Of a stretch of DNA of 64,000 bases, positions 23,206-33,905 are shown piece after piece (the first letter of the stretch is position 1; the number at the start of each line of letters is the position of its first letter). Both the position numbers and the translations under genes were made by a program. The DNA is from Echinometra lucunter (taxonomy: Eukaryota; Echinodermata; Echinoidea; Camarodonta; Echinometridae). The notes under the pieces were generated by a model. That model was given only the letters and a program-made list of their open reading frames with translations, made no database searches and was not told the DNA's origin. The stretch spans positions 21,437,355-21,501,354 of the forward strand of contig CM057165.1 in NCBI GenBank assembly GCA_029962745.1. The letters run 5' to 3'.

Positions 23206-24060
23206 TATTTCTAGACTTAGTTACCGGGAAATTTTCGGCTCTGCCCCCCCCCCCCCCCGATAACAGGCAGAGAATGTAAGAGACCGGGAACAGACAACGA
23301 ACAATTCAAAGAAAAGTCAGAGCTTCCGCGCTTCGCGCGGGAGGGGAAAATCACCATCCCTGCAACCTCCCCCTAGCATGCCTATATTATCCTCCTAAAA
23401 GGAAATCCTATAGCTACACCAATGATTCTAGACTTAATTACCGGGAAATTTTGGGCTATGCGTATGCCCCTCCCCCCCCCCCCCCCTCCCCGATAACAGG
23501 CAGAGAGCGTAAGAAGAGCGGGAACTGACAGCGAAAAAACGTCGGAGCTTCCGCGCTTTGCGGAAGGGGAACTCCCCCCTCCCTGCACCCTCCCCCCTAG
23601 GGAGCACTACCGTCCTCCTAAAATGAAATCCTAGTCTCGCCGCAATTCAAAGAAACGTCGGATCTTCCGCGCTTCGCGAGGGAAACTCCCCCTTCCCTGC
23701 ACCCTCCCATCTAGGGAGCACTACTCGCTCGCTTTGCTCGCTCGTCAAAATCTTAGGATTTCCATCCGAAAATGCGATTAGAATCGAGAAAAGTGGTTAT
23801 TTTTGGCTCGCTCGCATCGCTCTTACGTCATATTTTTAGAATTTTTATTTGAAAATTCGATTCAAAAGCGGAAAAGTGGTTATTTTCTGCTCGCTCGCTT
23901 CGCTCGCTTGCAAAATAGATATCAAAATGTGTGTGAGAGGGGAAAAAAAGCCGGTGGAGCACTACCGTCTCATAAAATGCAGTCCTAGCTACGCCACAGA
24001 TTCTAGACATAGACTAGTTACCGGGAAATTTTGGGCTCTGCCCCCCCCCCCCCCGATTAC
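23206..24060. repeat. Degenerate tandem array, ~220 bp unit
   Basis: Three units open with tctagac then ttaccgggaaatttt (23,209, 23,427 and 24,002 onward), followed by a long C-run (23,244-23,258; 23,472-23,486; 24,041-24,054). In the first two units the C-run is followed by cgataacaggcagag and a cttccgcgctt word. A truncated unit starts near 23,642. A second, internal repeat, gaaaagtggttattttt/c plus gctcgctcgc (about 23,787 and 23,872), repeats at ~85 bp. This is a locally amplified repeat, not a gene. Confidence 0.7.
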
Positions 24061-24264
24061 AGGTACCTGTTACGCCCCTGGATAACTCGTCTTCTTTTTA
24101 ATAGTCAAAGGCTTAATATGTATTTATGCAGTTTTCACTGGTAATTTCCTCATGTTTTCTTTCATGTTTGTTAATTACTTTTGTTAAGCGCTGTGATACA
24201 TGTCCACTCATTGTAAGAGCTCTATACTAAATGCTAATATTTTATTGTATCCTGTGGTTTCATC

Positions 24265-24688
24265 TTAAGCCCGGCGCACACTGCACGATCCGACTGCGAT
24301 CTGATATTTGAAATTTTTTTTATAGCATTTGATATGAACATTCAAACATGTAAAATGTTCATGATCAAAGTTCCGAATAGTCGTATGAACACTAACATCG
24401 AAATTCCGGGCAGTTGCGAGTCTCCCTGTAGGAATAAAAGCGAATTCAATTCCAAATCGTAGTGACGTCATAGCAATCTTGAGATTGGCTAAGATTTGAA
24501 GCCGATTTGGCCTTTACTCCGAACACAAGGCTTGCAGTTAACCAAAATTGCGATTTTAGTTTTCCTATCATTATGCCGAACTTCAAAAAAAGAGAAATTT
24601 ACTTGTTTAAACTTTCATATTTAATGCAAAACGCCATTTGTTCGAAAATCGGGTTGCAGTCGGATCGTTTAGTGTGCGCCGGGCTTAA
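24265..24688. mobile_element. MITE with TTAA ends (piggyBac-like?)
   Basis: Perfect inverse ends ttaagcccggcgcacact (24,265-24,282) and agtgtgcgccgggcttaa (24,671-24,688), with continued pairing inside (cgatccgactgc against gcagtcggatcg). Both outer ends are TTAA, the target site used by piggyBac transposases, but the same tetramer could simply belong to the inverted repeat. There is no transposase frame, so it would be non-autonomous. Length is 424 bp. Confidence 0.7.
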
Positions 24689-25204
24689 GTCATAATGCTA
24701 TTGATAAGCTAACTTCAAATTACGTAAAACGTGGAAGAACTGCTTCTGTAAATCCTCGTCAACACATGAATAAATACGAAGGCCCCTAAAATACATGGAC
24801 CTTCATACAAACAAACGCCCCAAGTGAACGAAAAACGAAATAAAGCAAAATGGCTGTACGGCGAAACGGCTATGGCAAAATAAAAAGGACTGGAATTGCA
24901 AAACATGTCATGTCATTGAGAAAAGAAGTAGCTTTGCGTCACAGAGATCTCTAAAGACCTGCTTCCTTATCCGAGTGTTTTAGGAATAAAAGAGAGGTTT
25001 CCAATTAAAGTGCAGGTAAGAATTCAACACCGGTTTTCCCCCATTTTCCTGCTTACTCTTTTTGATCATAAATAGGGTGATCGCTTCCTCCCCACCCTCG
25101 ATCACCGCCCCTGAATGTCACCAAAAGCCTTCAAAGGTTAGATTTATGACGTAAGCGTTTATTTTCAAATATACAAAAATACTTTCTTTCCCAAGTAATG
25201 TCTC
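24689..25204. other. Unassigned spacer
   Basis: No gene or repeat recognised. Confidence 0.5.
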
Positions 25205-25326
25205 AGTCACATAGAGTCACTTACGTTGAGTTACGTCCGTCGCCTCCGTTCATTTTGCATTCATTTGTGTACAGCATAATTTTTCGCAATTAGACGCAAC
25301 GCCGGACGCCGAGCACTATGTGACTG
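25205..25326. mobile_element. Short MITE-like inverted element
   Basis: agtcacatagag (25,205-25,216) is inverted as ctatgtgact (25,317-25,326). Arms continue weakly through cgtcc/ggacg words. It is small and decayed, with no coding capacity. Confidence 0.4.
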
Positions 25327-26979
25327 GGCCATATCATGCAATTGAAGTGTGTTACTGCCTTGGAACTTGGAAGTGTCTTAACGAGAATTACAGACTTTTT
25401 CATCCGTAATTCTCACGTCACTATTTCGCTTAGCCCACCGTGTTTGGAAATAGAATTAATTCATTTGCTGCACATGTTTGAAAATGTCGCCTGTCGGTCA
25501 TCTTCATAACAATTCGACCAAAGATAATGTTTAAAGCCTTATAACTTCGTTTTTGTTGAAAAGTGTTCAGGCATGATAATTGGATGGCTTTGTCCAAATG
25601 ATCACTTTATCGTGTTTTGTTTGTTTGTTTATTTGCTCGATGTACCTGTTTTGTAATAAACCAGTATTTGAATGATAGTCACATACATTGTGATAGAGAG
25701 AGGCATAGCCTAGGTCTAATCATGAGGAGGGAGGGGTCAGAAATCAGGGTTCTTTCAATTTTTTTTTTTTTTTATGTTTAAGCATAGCTAAGCCTTTACT
25801 ATAATTGGGGTGTACACATTTCAAAAGCATTTTGTTTCTCTTTCTCCAGTGGCATATTTTTTCTTTTAGGTTTCATTATTTTAAAGGCGATCAGACTATC
25901 GTTCATCATTAGTATACTCTGCAAAGGTACTGGCGTCACGTCCTATTAGTGATGTTGTTTATACCTAATTAAATAATTTTGTACCATTTATGTATGTGTG
26001 GCTCAATCCCAGATGGATATTCATCAAAGGAAATCCTAACGACCTATTATTTACTTGTAGCAATAAATTGTTCACTTCGAAACAAGCCATGTTAATTAGA
26101 ATTGGAAACACGAATATGTGTTTCCCCTAAAACGCAGGTATTTCTGATCGATTGTTTAAACTTGTACTTGTTGTAAGGGTTTTCTCCCATTTTAAACCCA
26201 AATACTTACAAAAGTGTTGTCTTATTTTCACTACTGAACAGTGTAGAGTTGTCATCTGATATGAAGGTATACCAGATTACATTCTTTTCCAATCTATTTT
26301 CGTGCTACATTCTCTTTGAAGATAATTACTAAATTTCTATTTATATCAAAATGTCATTGAAAATGTTAGACTATCGTTGTTTTGTAGGGGGGGGGGGGAA
26401 TGTGATCTGCATGTGATCTTTTCGTCGCCAACAGAATCAGCAATGACATTCTGAAAAGTATCAGTGATGTAGATTACATTAAGTCCAAACGACCGAATGG
26501 TATTTATATATTATTAGTGCAGAGGGTTTGACGCACAAGCAAAATTGAATAGCATGTACATAAACTGTATACGATATTATGTTGATTTAATTCAACGTAA
26601 TTTTCACGGTTACAAAAAAAGTTGCTACAAATGTGAAGATCTCATGACCTAATGAAGCACGCGTTTGCATATTACAGAGCCGCCTCACAGTACACTTTAC
26701 CCTTAATTGTTTTAATGTGAAACGTCACAAAGCACGTCCTCCCCTTATCACAAACCAACTAACCACCGGTGGAAAAAAAATAATATCGCTGTAATTACGT
26801 CGGCATATCTTTGTCAGCGCATAATGCGTTCATCGATCAAGTTGCGCAAATTTTCGCAATTTTCGCGCAAACAACTTAGTGAATGTCATCAGACGACAAA
26901 AGCTTGATCGATGCCCTATTCTCACATGTCTCATGTGACAGTGAACTCCTGATGTGTACCCACTCTTTTGGAATAGCGG
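25327..26979. other. AT-rich DNA before the duplicated block
   Basis: Contains a T-run (about 25,759-25,773) and a G12 run (26,387-26,398). The more balanced segment from about 26,640 includes Runx-like aaccacc words near 26,759. No credible gene. Confidence 0.4.
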
Positions 26980-29900
26980 AAAAAAGCCGTAATTGTTTGG
27001 ATTAATAATTTTTTCCACTGGCTCAGGCATAATGAGAGAATGGTGTTTATCGACATCTGCCTAGAGTAGTGTTGACGTCATCATACTACATTGACGGAGT
27101 CATCCCATTTCATCTCATTCGCCATTGTGATAAAGAGCGCCGGTCCGATAATACGGATAATGATAATTATAAGTATAAAAAAAATCCGTACCCTGAAGCA
27201 AATGAGGGAAAGGTATTGGATACGCTACACCGGAGGCTCATTTGTGAAAATTAAAAAGATGGCCGGCACCTGCAACACGTGAACTTCGGGACACCGATTT
27301 GGAAAAGATTTTGTTGTTATCGTTGTTATGGTTATCGGAGATAATATGAACAGTCCCTGGGGAGCAGGAAACAGGTACGACGACTTTGTCCCTCCCCACT
27401 AAGCAAATGGCTGTCAGGAATATGATTTTTTTTTTATGTCAACCCTTAAAAGTCCGTACACTAGCAGGAAATAGATGTGACGACTTTGTCCCTATCCGTT
27501 AATACTGCTGTCAGGAATATAACCATTTTATGTTAATGTCTTTCATTTTATGCATGTTTCTCTCCCGAACCTCTGGTTACTCAATATTCAGTTAATAATG
27601 ACATACCAATAGACGGAATTCCCTTTGCATACACAAGCTGTTGCTGCGTCAGGATGACCTCGAGCATAGGTCTACCAAGATTTTAGGTTATCAATAGAAA
27701 CTTTTAAGCAGTATGCCTAAAAAAGGAGCCCATTAAAAGCATTCTGAGTATCACTCGTAGTCCCAGCTCGCCTCCAAGACCTGTGTCATTGAAAAGCGTT
27801 ATAGTGGTCAATAACTCCTATAACAGTTAACATAATGCACACTGCTCCGAGGGCTTCATTTGCGTGACGTAAGACTATGCCAGCGATTGGTGAGGCTGTT
27901 AAGGCGCCGTGTCAATTGTCAAGCGTCTACCTACGACAGCACGACACCTTGTTGGCATGGGGTGAAGTACCCAAGGGCGAACTGGGGCTGAAATTCGAAC
28001 GGGGAATTTTGATGCGACCGACCCGTTAACCAATATAAAAACCGGTCTTAGACCACAAATCTATCGACCTTAAATGTCTAATATCAAGCGGTCCTGGGGA
28101 AAACTCTTCAAACTCCCAATGGACAGTCCGCCTCTGGAAACAGCATAGTTGAAAGAGAGTGAAGATGGAACAGACATAAAACATCTTTATAGTCCTTACC
28201 TTGTGAAAAATTGGGGAATATCGTGACTTAGCATGGGACAGTGTGACATTATATTAGCACACAGAAATTCACAGCGAGGGTATAGAATCCTTTTGTACAA
28301 ACGAGTATACATGTATTATGACAATTCCATTCATATTGTTTGGTACACTGTGGCCACAGAGACTTTGCACTAAGAAGTACTTCACATCAAGTTGTTTAGA
28401 AAGCCTTCAAAAGCATTACACATGATTGCACTATTTTCACGCAAGTAAACACTATGTCCTTTCCGATTAGCATGATTAGGATACTGTCTTGCAAGCTATC
28501 TTGATAACTCTCGATATAGTATCATTCTTGAGGTCTATAATTTGATGTGGTTTCTGATTCACGATTACATCAGTAACTCATTTAAACTCGCCATTATTTC
28601 AGTGGTCACAATTTCCTTTGTGCTTTTTTCCCTTCCCAGAACAATAACGAGAAAGGACTCTCTTTCGAGACTACCCAGATCGAATACAAGGGTTCATCGT
28701 CTTCTTGAGATGGGAGAGAGAAAGAGACTTGATATGGGGAAATCAAAATTGATCTTTTCAATAACAGATGGGTCACATTTCCGAGTTGATTAAGACAGAA
28801 TTTAGACGGCAACTTCCGTTTTCTATAGCGCGCATCAAGTTCATCTCAGTTTAGCAGTCCTAGCGAATTGGTTAGGCAATAGATAGTTCGCCCACTTCCT
28901 TTGTTTTTTCTTAGCGCTGTGGGAATAAAAATCATGCATTAACATTGTCTTCTAAAAGCTTTGTTTTCTCCTAATTTAGCCAAACATTAAAATATCTATT
29001 TTCGTTTTGAAAATAAACCGCAAAACCTGAATTAAAAGTGATCATCACATGACCATCTGCAGTCCAATGATAATTTTAGTTTCTAATTTTAGTATGATGT
29101 AAATTACATTAAGAAATAACAGGTAGAAAAAAAGCATACAAGAATTCAAAACATAAAACAATTAGGCTCCCTATCATATGATTTATTTTGTTTCCTTTAA
29201 GTAAAATAGAAAAAAATCGTCTACAAACTTCGAATTACTGTATTATTAAACATCAAAATCTGTCTTTTAGCGTGTCTTTATTGTCATGCGGAATGCCTGA
29301 TATGTTATTAATTACAAAATATTCAGTCGCAATATAACATAAAGTTCGCTGCGTCCTTCATGAAAATAATGACTACAAAACAGTTCGAATGATGACAAAT
29401 ATTTCTAAAACTATTATGAAAGTAATGATAAGAACAGGCCAATGTTAAACAAAAATTAACGTAACGCTGAGGAAGCCCAAATTACCTTGAAAACTCTCAT
29501 TTCAAATCCCTTAAGCTCGACACAAACATAAGCACAACATTTTGTAAAGTGGAATGAGAGTGTAATAATGAAAGAGCTTGCAATATTTCATCGATCTTTT
29601 GGTAAGAAGAGCATAATAGGGAGGAGGCGTCCAGATAGAGAAGTAGCCAGCTTATCATGTTTAATACCTTGAATTGATTAGCATACCTTGTTTGGTTATC
29701 ATATGAATTGAAATTAAAGTCTATCATCAGTTCATCTATAGCTTTTAATACGATAAACAACTTTGCTTGGAAAATGTCAGTATATAAGGAGTATAGGTTA
29801 TAAAGAATTCCCTTTCCATACGTGTAGGCCTATATTGTTTTGCGAACGAATATGAAAATATACAAAAAGGCAATGCATATTGCAAAGGATCAGAGACAGA

Positions 29901-30419
29901 ATAACTCGAATTTTTAATGAACAAAGTAAACTATACTCAGGGGGTGATACTATAGATGTCCACTGAAACCTGGAGCAGAATTTTAAGATTTAGAGGTTCG
30001 TATATTAAGATGCTCACTACAAACAAGTCCTTCATTCAGGCATGTCAGGTGGAAAACAGATGCTTATTCCAATGATTTTTCAATTCCAACCGGTGCAAGT
30101 ATCGGTCTAAATGTGACTTGTCGATATTTTAAAAAGAACCTAGGGCTAAGAACATGATCATGATGATGAAGAAGGTGAGTGTGTTGACGATTCAGAACCT
30201 AAGTGTTTGTTCAATATTTATGTACTAATCAACCTTTCCCCAGTTGCAGCTGTGGAGCAGTTTCACATTGTAATCACTTCACCAGAACTCTTTGAAGGCC
30301 TCTTTCCAAAATGTAGCATTATATCACGTATGATAATCACCTTACAGAATCCGCTTTCCAATTATCTCTCACACAACAAGATATCGAAACGATATCTTGG
30401 TTCCTGACTTCAGTTCCTG

Positions 30420-30860
30420 GTTCTCATCTCCCAACACGCTATGACCAGGACTGGCAGCAGCCACAGCTCTGCTCAGCGGGTACTCCGTATCGCCTTGGCA
30501 AGCAGGCCAGGTCCGTCCCGGTGGGACCCCGTTGGAACGCTCCCTTCTTTAGACCTGCTCGAGTTTCACACTCTCCGTGAACTTGACCGTATTTTAGTGG
30601 ATCCCCCGGGGCTGGGTATGGGAGGAAGTCGGGGAGAAGTCAGTGGCCCAGCTTAGCGTAGCAAGGTCATGGGCTGCAGGACTTGGCAGGGTGTCGGGGA
30701 GACGAACGCTGTGCAGACGGAGGTCACTGGCCGATCCTCAACTTCGTAGGTTGTCAGCCAGGCTCTTAGACCAAAGTGCAGTCTGTCCTCGTTTGAAATT
30801 TGCAGCTCTTTTGGTGACTTGTGCCTGTCAGGCCATGCAGTATAACTTATTTGCACTTGT
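30420..30860. other. GC-rich block within copy 1
   Basis: A locally GC-rich, non-repetitive stretch (copy 2 equivalent at about 42,420-42,860). Plus-strand frames of 71 and 131 codons overlap here, but the other copy has indels that shift them and the products differ. No domain is recognised. It could be an untranslated exon, a regulatory island or an old repeat. Confidence 0.25.
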
Positions 30861-31444
30861 GAAAATAGCCCTATATAGTTGTGATTGTGACTTTCAATTT
30901 TGTTTCAGTTTGACTTGGATTCTTGCTTTGCTAAACCGTAGCCTTCAACATCCCCTAATTCAGTGGCATAGAACTGCTTCTTCTTTTTTCTTTTTTTTTT
31001 TTAACTTTTTTTTAATTTTAAATATTTGGTCTGAGTAATGATCTGCACTTTCATTCATTCAGTCATTATGACCATTAATATGAAAAAAAAAAACCGGTAG
31101 ACCTATGGTGCATTTTGAATATCATTTTTCCTTTCGCCTTCGATTTTTTATTTTGCCGAATCGTGAGCACGAGAATACAACCAAGTTGAATATCATCATT
31201 TTAAAAAAAAATATAAAATTGTCATTTCTATTCCGGAAATGAATAGTTTGTTTGATGGCAGAAATACAGATATTTAAGTTTATGACATAAGCAGGATGCA
31301 AGTGGAATAGTAGGCCTACTAATGGGCCTAGGATGAAAGCAGGTTGTGGGGGCTGCCGTTTAAAAAGCAAATGCATTACATCCCCATTGTAAGCATTTCA
31401 TATTTCAATCTATTCTGAAAAAGTACATGATATACCAAAGCCAG

Positions 31445-31458
31445 CCCCCCCCCCCCCC
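31445..31458. repeat. C14 homopolymer, copy 1
   Basis: 14 C here against 16 C at the matching place in copy 2 (43,434-43,449). Confidence 0.9.
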
Positions 31459-33302
31459 AACTTCCCGGCATAAAAAAAAAGAAACAAGGAAGAAAGTTAA
31501 AATCTTGGTTGGTTTTTTCTTATTATGACGGTGCATCACGAAGTTAATGGGCTTGCCAAACCTACCGCAACGATAATAATTTAAGGTTTTGTGTTAAAAA
31601 ATCAGAGTGTCTGATGATCATGATGACAGCTATTAATGATTTGGTTTGTATGAAAGCTTTTTTTCCGACAACTGTTAGAAATATGAATTATGATTATATT
31701 TCCTGCAGCAATTGCTTTTGCAAATTATAGAAGCGACAAAGGAAATTATGAATGACGTTATTACTCAGATATAGGTGATAACGATGTTGTAATAATTCAG
31801 CATGAAAAATCGGCGAAAAAAAAATAACTACAAACAATTCGTAACAAAAATTACTATATCGGGACTCTTTTTTTTTAATCTTCAGGTAGTGAACCTAGAT
31901 AACATGTGTCCTTAACTTTTTTTTTTTTTTAATTCTGGCGCATTACGATAAGTTATGGCATCATAATGTAATAATGATTTCTATATGCGAATGCTAACGA
32001 TGGTAAAAACACCAATGTTAAGTTTCATTTTTGCCAAATAATGTTATCATTAGTGAAATAGCTTATCATCCTAAAAAGCCCATTAAATTAGATGAATGGG
32101 CAACATGCGCTCGAAGCATGCAGAGGAATCAAATCAACAACATCATTTCTTAATCTTGATGCCTCTTTTCCAAGTCCACGAAGTCTTTACATCACTGTTT
32201 TCAAAGGGAAAATAAATAAATAGATCACCAATGCCCCTCGGCTGAAGATGAAAAAACACCTGACTAAAAATGTCCCTCAATTCCAGCTTGATATTTCATT
32301 AATTTCCTCGCTTCTTCTCTCTTTTCCCGTTGTACATACATTAACCCGATTCGATGAAAAACAAGGTTAGGGGAACTCCTATGTTGGCATATCGTCTATA
32401 TACGAATTTAATATATCCATCACGGAAAAGCCGGCCGCTGACATTTTTTTTCACAAATCGCCCTGAGGTAGAATCATTATTTCATACAGGTGCTTGCTGA
32501 CATTTCGAATGACAATTACGCTAATGGTAATAAGTTCAGGACTGAAAAAAGGAAAAAGAAAACAGACAATAGGACTGATGAGTTTGGTTTACTTTCTTTT
32601 CTTTTCAGAGAAAGCTAATTACATTTGCGGCGGGTTGTGCGATTTGGCTACGGTGAATTGGAAGTTCACAAATAATTGATGATCAAAAATATCGTTTCTT
32701 TGAGGACAAGGCAATGCACCGCATTGCCGTGTGCCAGGATATAATTGAGAAAACAGGCCCGCTTTTACAACGGAGCTTATATCACAATTATATTCAATTT
32801 TAATCTTCAGTCTTTGATATTGTAATATGGGCTATTGGATGATTAGCCTGGTTACAGTTTTTAAAGAAACGAATGGAAAAAGTATATGGTTTCTCGTATG
32901 ATATGGGACTAGACAAGAGTTCAAATAACCATATTCACCTTTCCATCAATTATTGTCATGATTGTGTAAGGAGAAGGATTCGATGTACTCTGACCCATTT
33001 ATAACGACAGTATTCCTAGAAATAGTACGGGTCATGATGCCTGGTTTCCCGTAATTTCATTTATTCCCGGTCGTTAAAAAATCCTACATTGTAACAATCA
33101 GATATACAGCAATACACCATATCCTAATGAGTATAGTATTGACAGTATTTTCCTTCAGCCATCTTCAGTCTTTCAAATTAAATATCTACGTATATGTAGC
33201 CTCTCAATGAAAACGCGATTGAGTGAGGTTGTCCACCAATACTTAAAGTGTACCGATCACCAGAAAAAATAATTTGTGTACAGCAAAGATGTGTGAAATA
33301 CT

Positions 33303-33440
33303 CCCCCCCCCCCCAAAAAAAAAAAACAAAAAAAAAAAACAAAAAACAAAAACAAGAACATAAACAAAAAACAAAAACAAAACAAAAACAAAACAAAAAA
33401 CAAAAAACAAACGGAAAACAAAACAAAAACAAAAACAAAA
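33303..33440. repeat. C-run plus (caaaaa)n microsatellite, copy 1
   Basis: C12 (33,303-33,314) followed by irregular caaaa/caaaaa units to about 33,440. The Phe/Cys/Val-rich minus-strand frames and Lys/Gln-rich plus-strand frames across it are artefacts. Confidence 0.9.
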
Positions 33441-33525
33441 ATTCATCCGGTATATAGGGCTAACTGTTGAGTTTGAAGAAAAAAAAAGGATAACATAAGA
33501 CCACACAAATGGGGCGTTCAAGGAA

Positions 33526-33712
33526 TCGAATACTAATACTAATACTAATATCAATACTAATATCAATATTAATACTACTACTACTACTACTAATTACTAC
33601 TATTACTATACTACTAATACTACTGTTACTACTACTACTATTACTACCACTACTACTACTACTACTACTACTAATGATAGTAATAATAATGATAATGATA
33701 ACAGTATAGTAC
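33526..33712. repeat. (act/aat)n trinucleotide microsatellite, copy 1
   Basis: Interrupted tac-ta and tact-aa repeats. Serine-rich and Leu/Ile-rich frames across it are artefacts of the repeat. Confidence 0.9.
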
Positions 33713-33860
33713 ATATACGTTACGATATACCATCTCTATTTACTTCTAAAGGACTTTGGATATTATTACCACCCCGGATTTAAATCATAGAACGTCGTGC
33801 ATTCAAGGAATAAATCCTATCAGCTGTTCACTTACTACACCTTGTGTCGAGTCGGCAAAA

Positions 33861-33905
33861 GTTGATTCATTTCATTTATTTATTTTCATTTCCAACAAAT
33901 AAAAC
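33861..33905 (-). repeat. Possible LINE 3' tail, minus strand (copy 1)
   Basis: On the minus strand this reads ggaaatgaaaataaataaat followed by gaaatgaatcaac, an A-rich LINE-type 3' end like the one at 7,053. Up to ~250 bp to its right may be the 3' untranslated part, but no coding remains are visible. Confidence 0.3.

Larger units (their letters stand above)
22695..24081. mobile_element. Composite G/C-tract repeat element (~1.39 kb)
   Basis: Ends are imperfect inverse copies: ccagtggcgtaa (22,695-22,706) and ttacgcccctgg (24,070-24,081). They are flanked by ataatt and ataact, a near-identical 6 bp pair that may be a target duplication. Inside, in order, are G-runs with a cagagtgccccccct core, a GA-rich tract (about 22,790-23,020), a unique stretch, and tandem ~220 bp units with C-runs (23,206-24,060). 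The long frames on either strand (such as 182 codons at 22,641-23,189) arise from the GA tract. There is no transposase. It could also be a pile-up of several related insertions. Confidence 0.5.

Noticed and set aside
33178..33714. Phe/Cys/Val-rich and Ser-rich frames, with equivalents at 45,157-45,692
   Set aside because: Direct translations of caaaaa and act microsatellites; they differ between the two copies.
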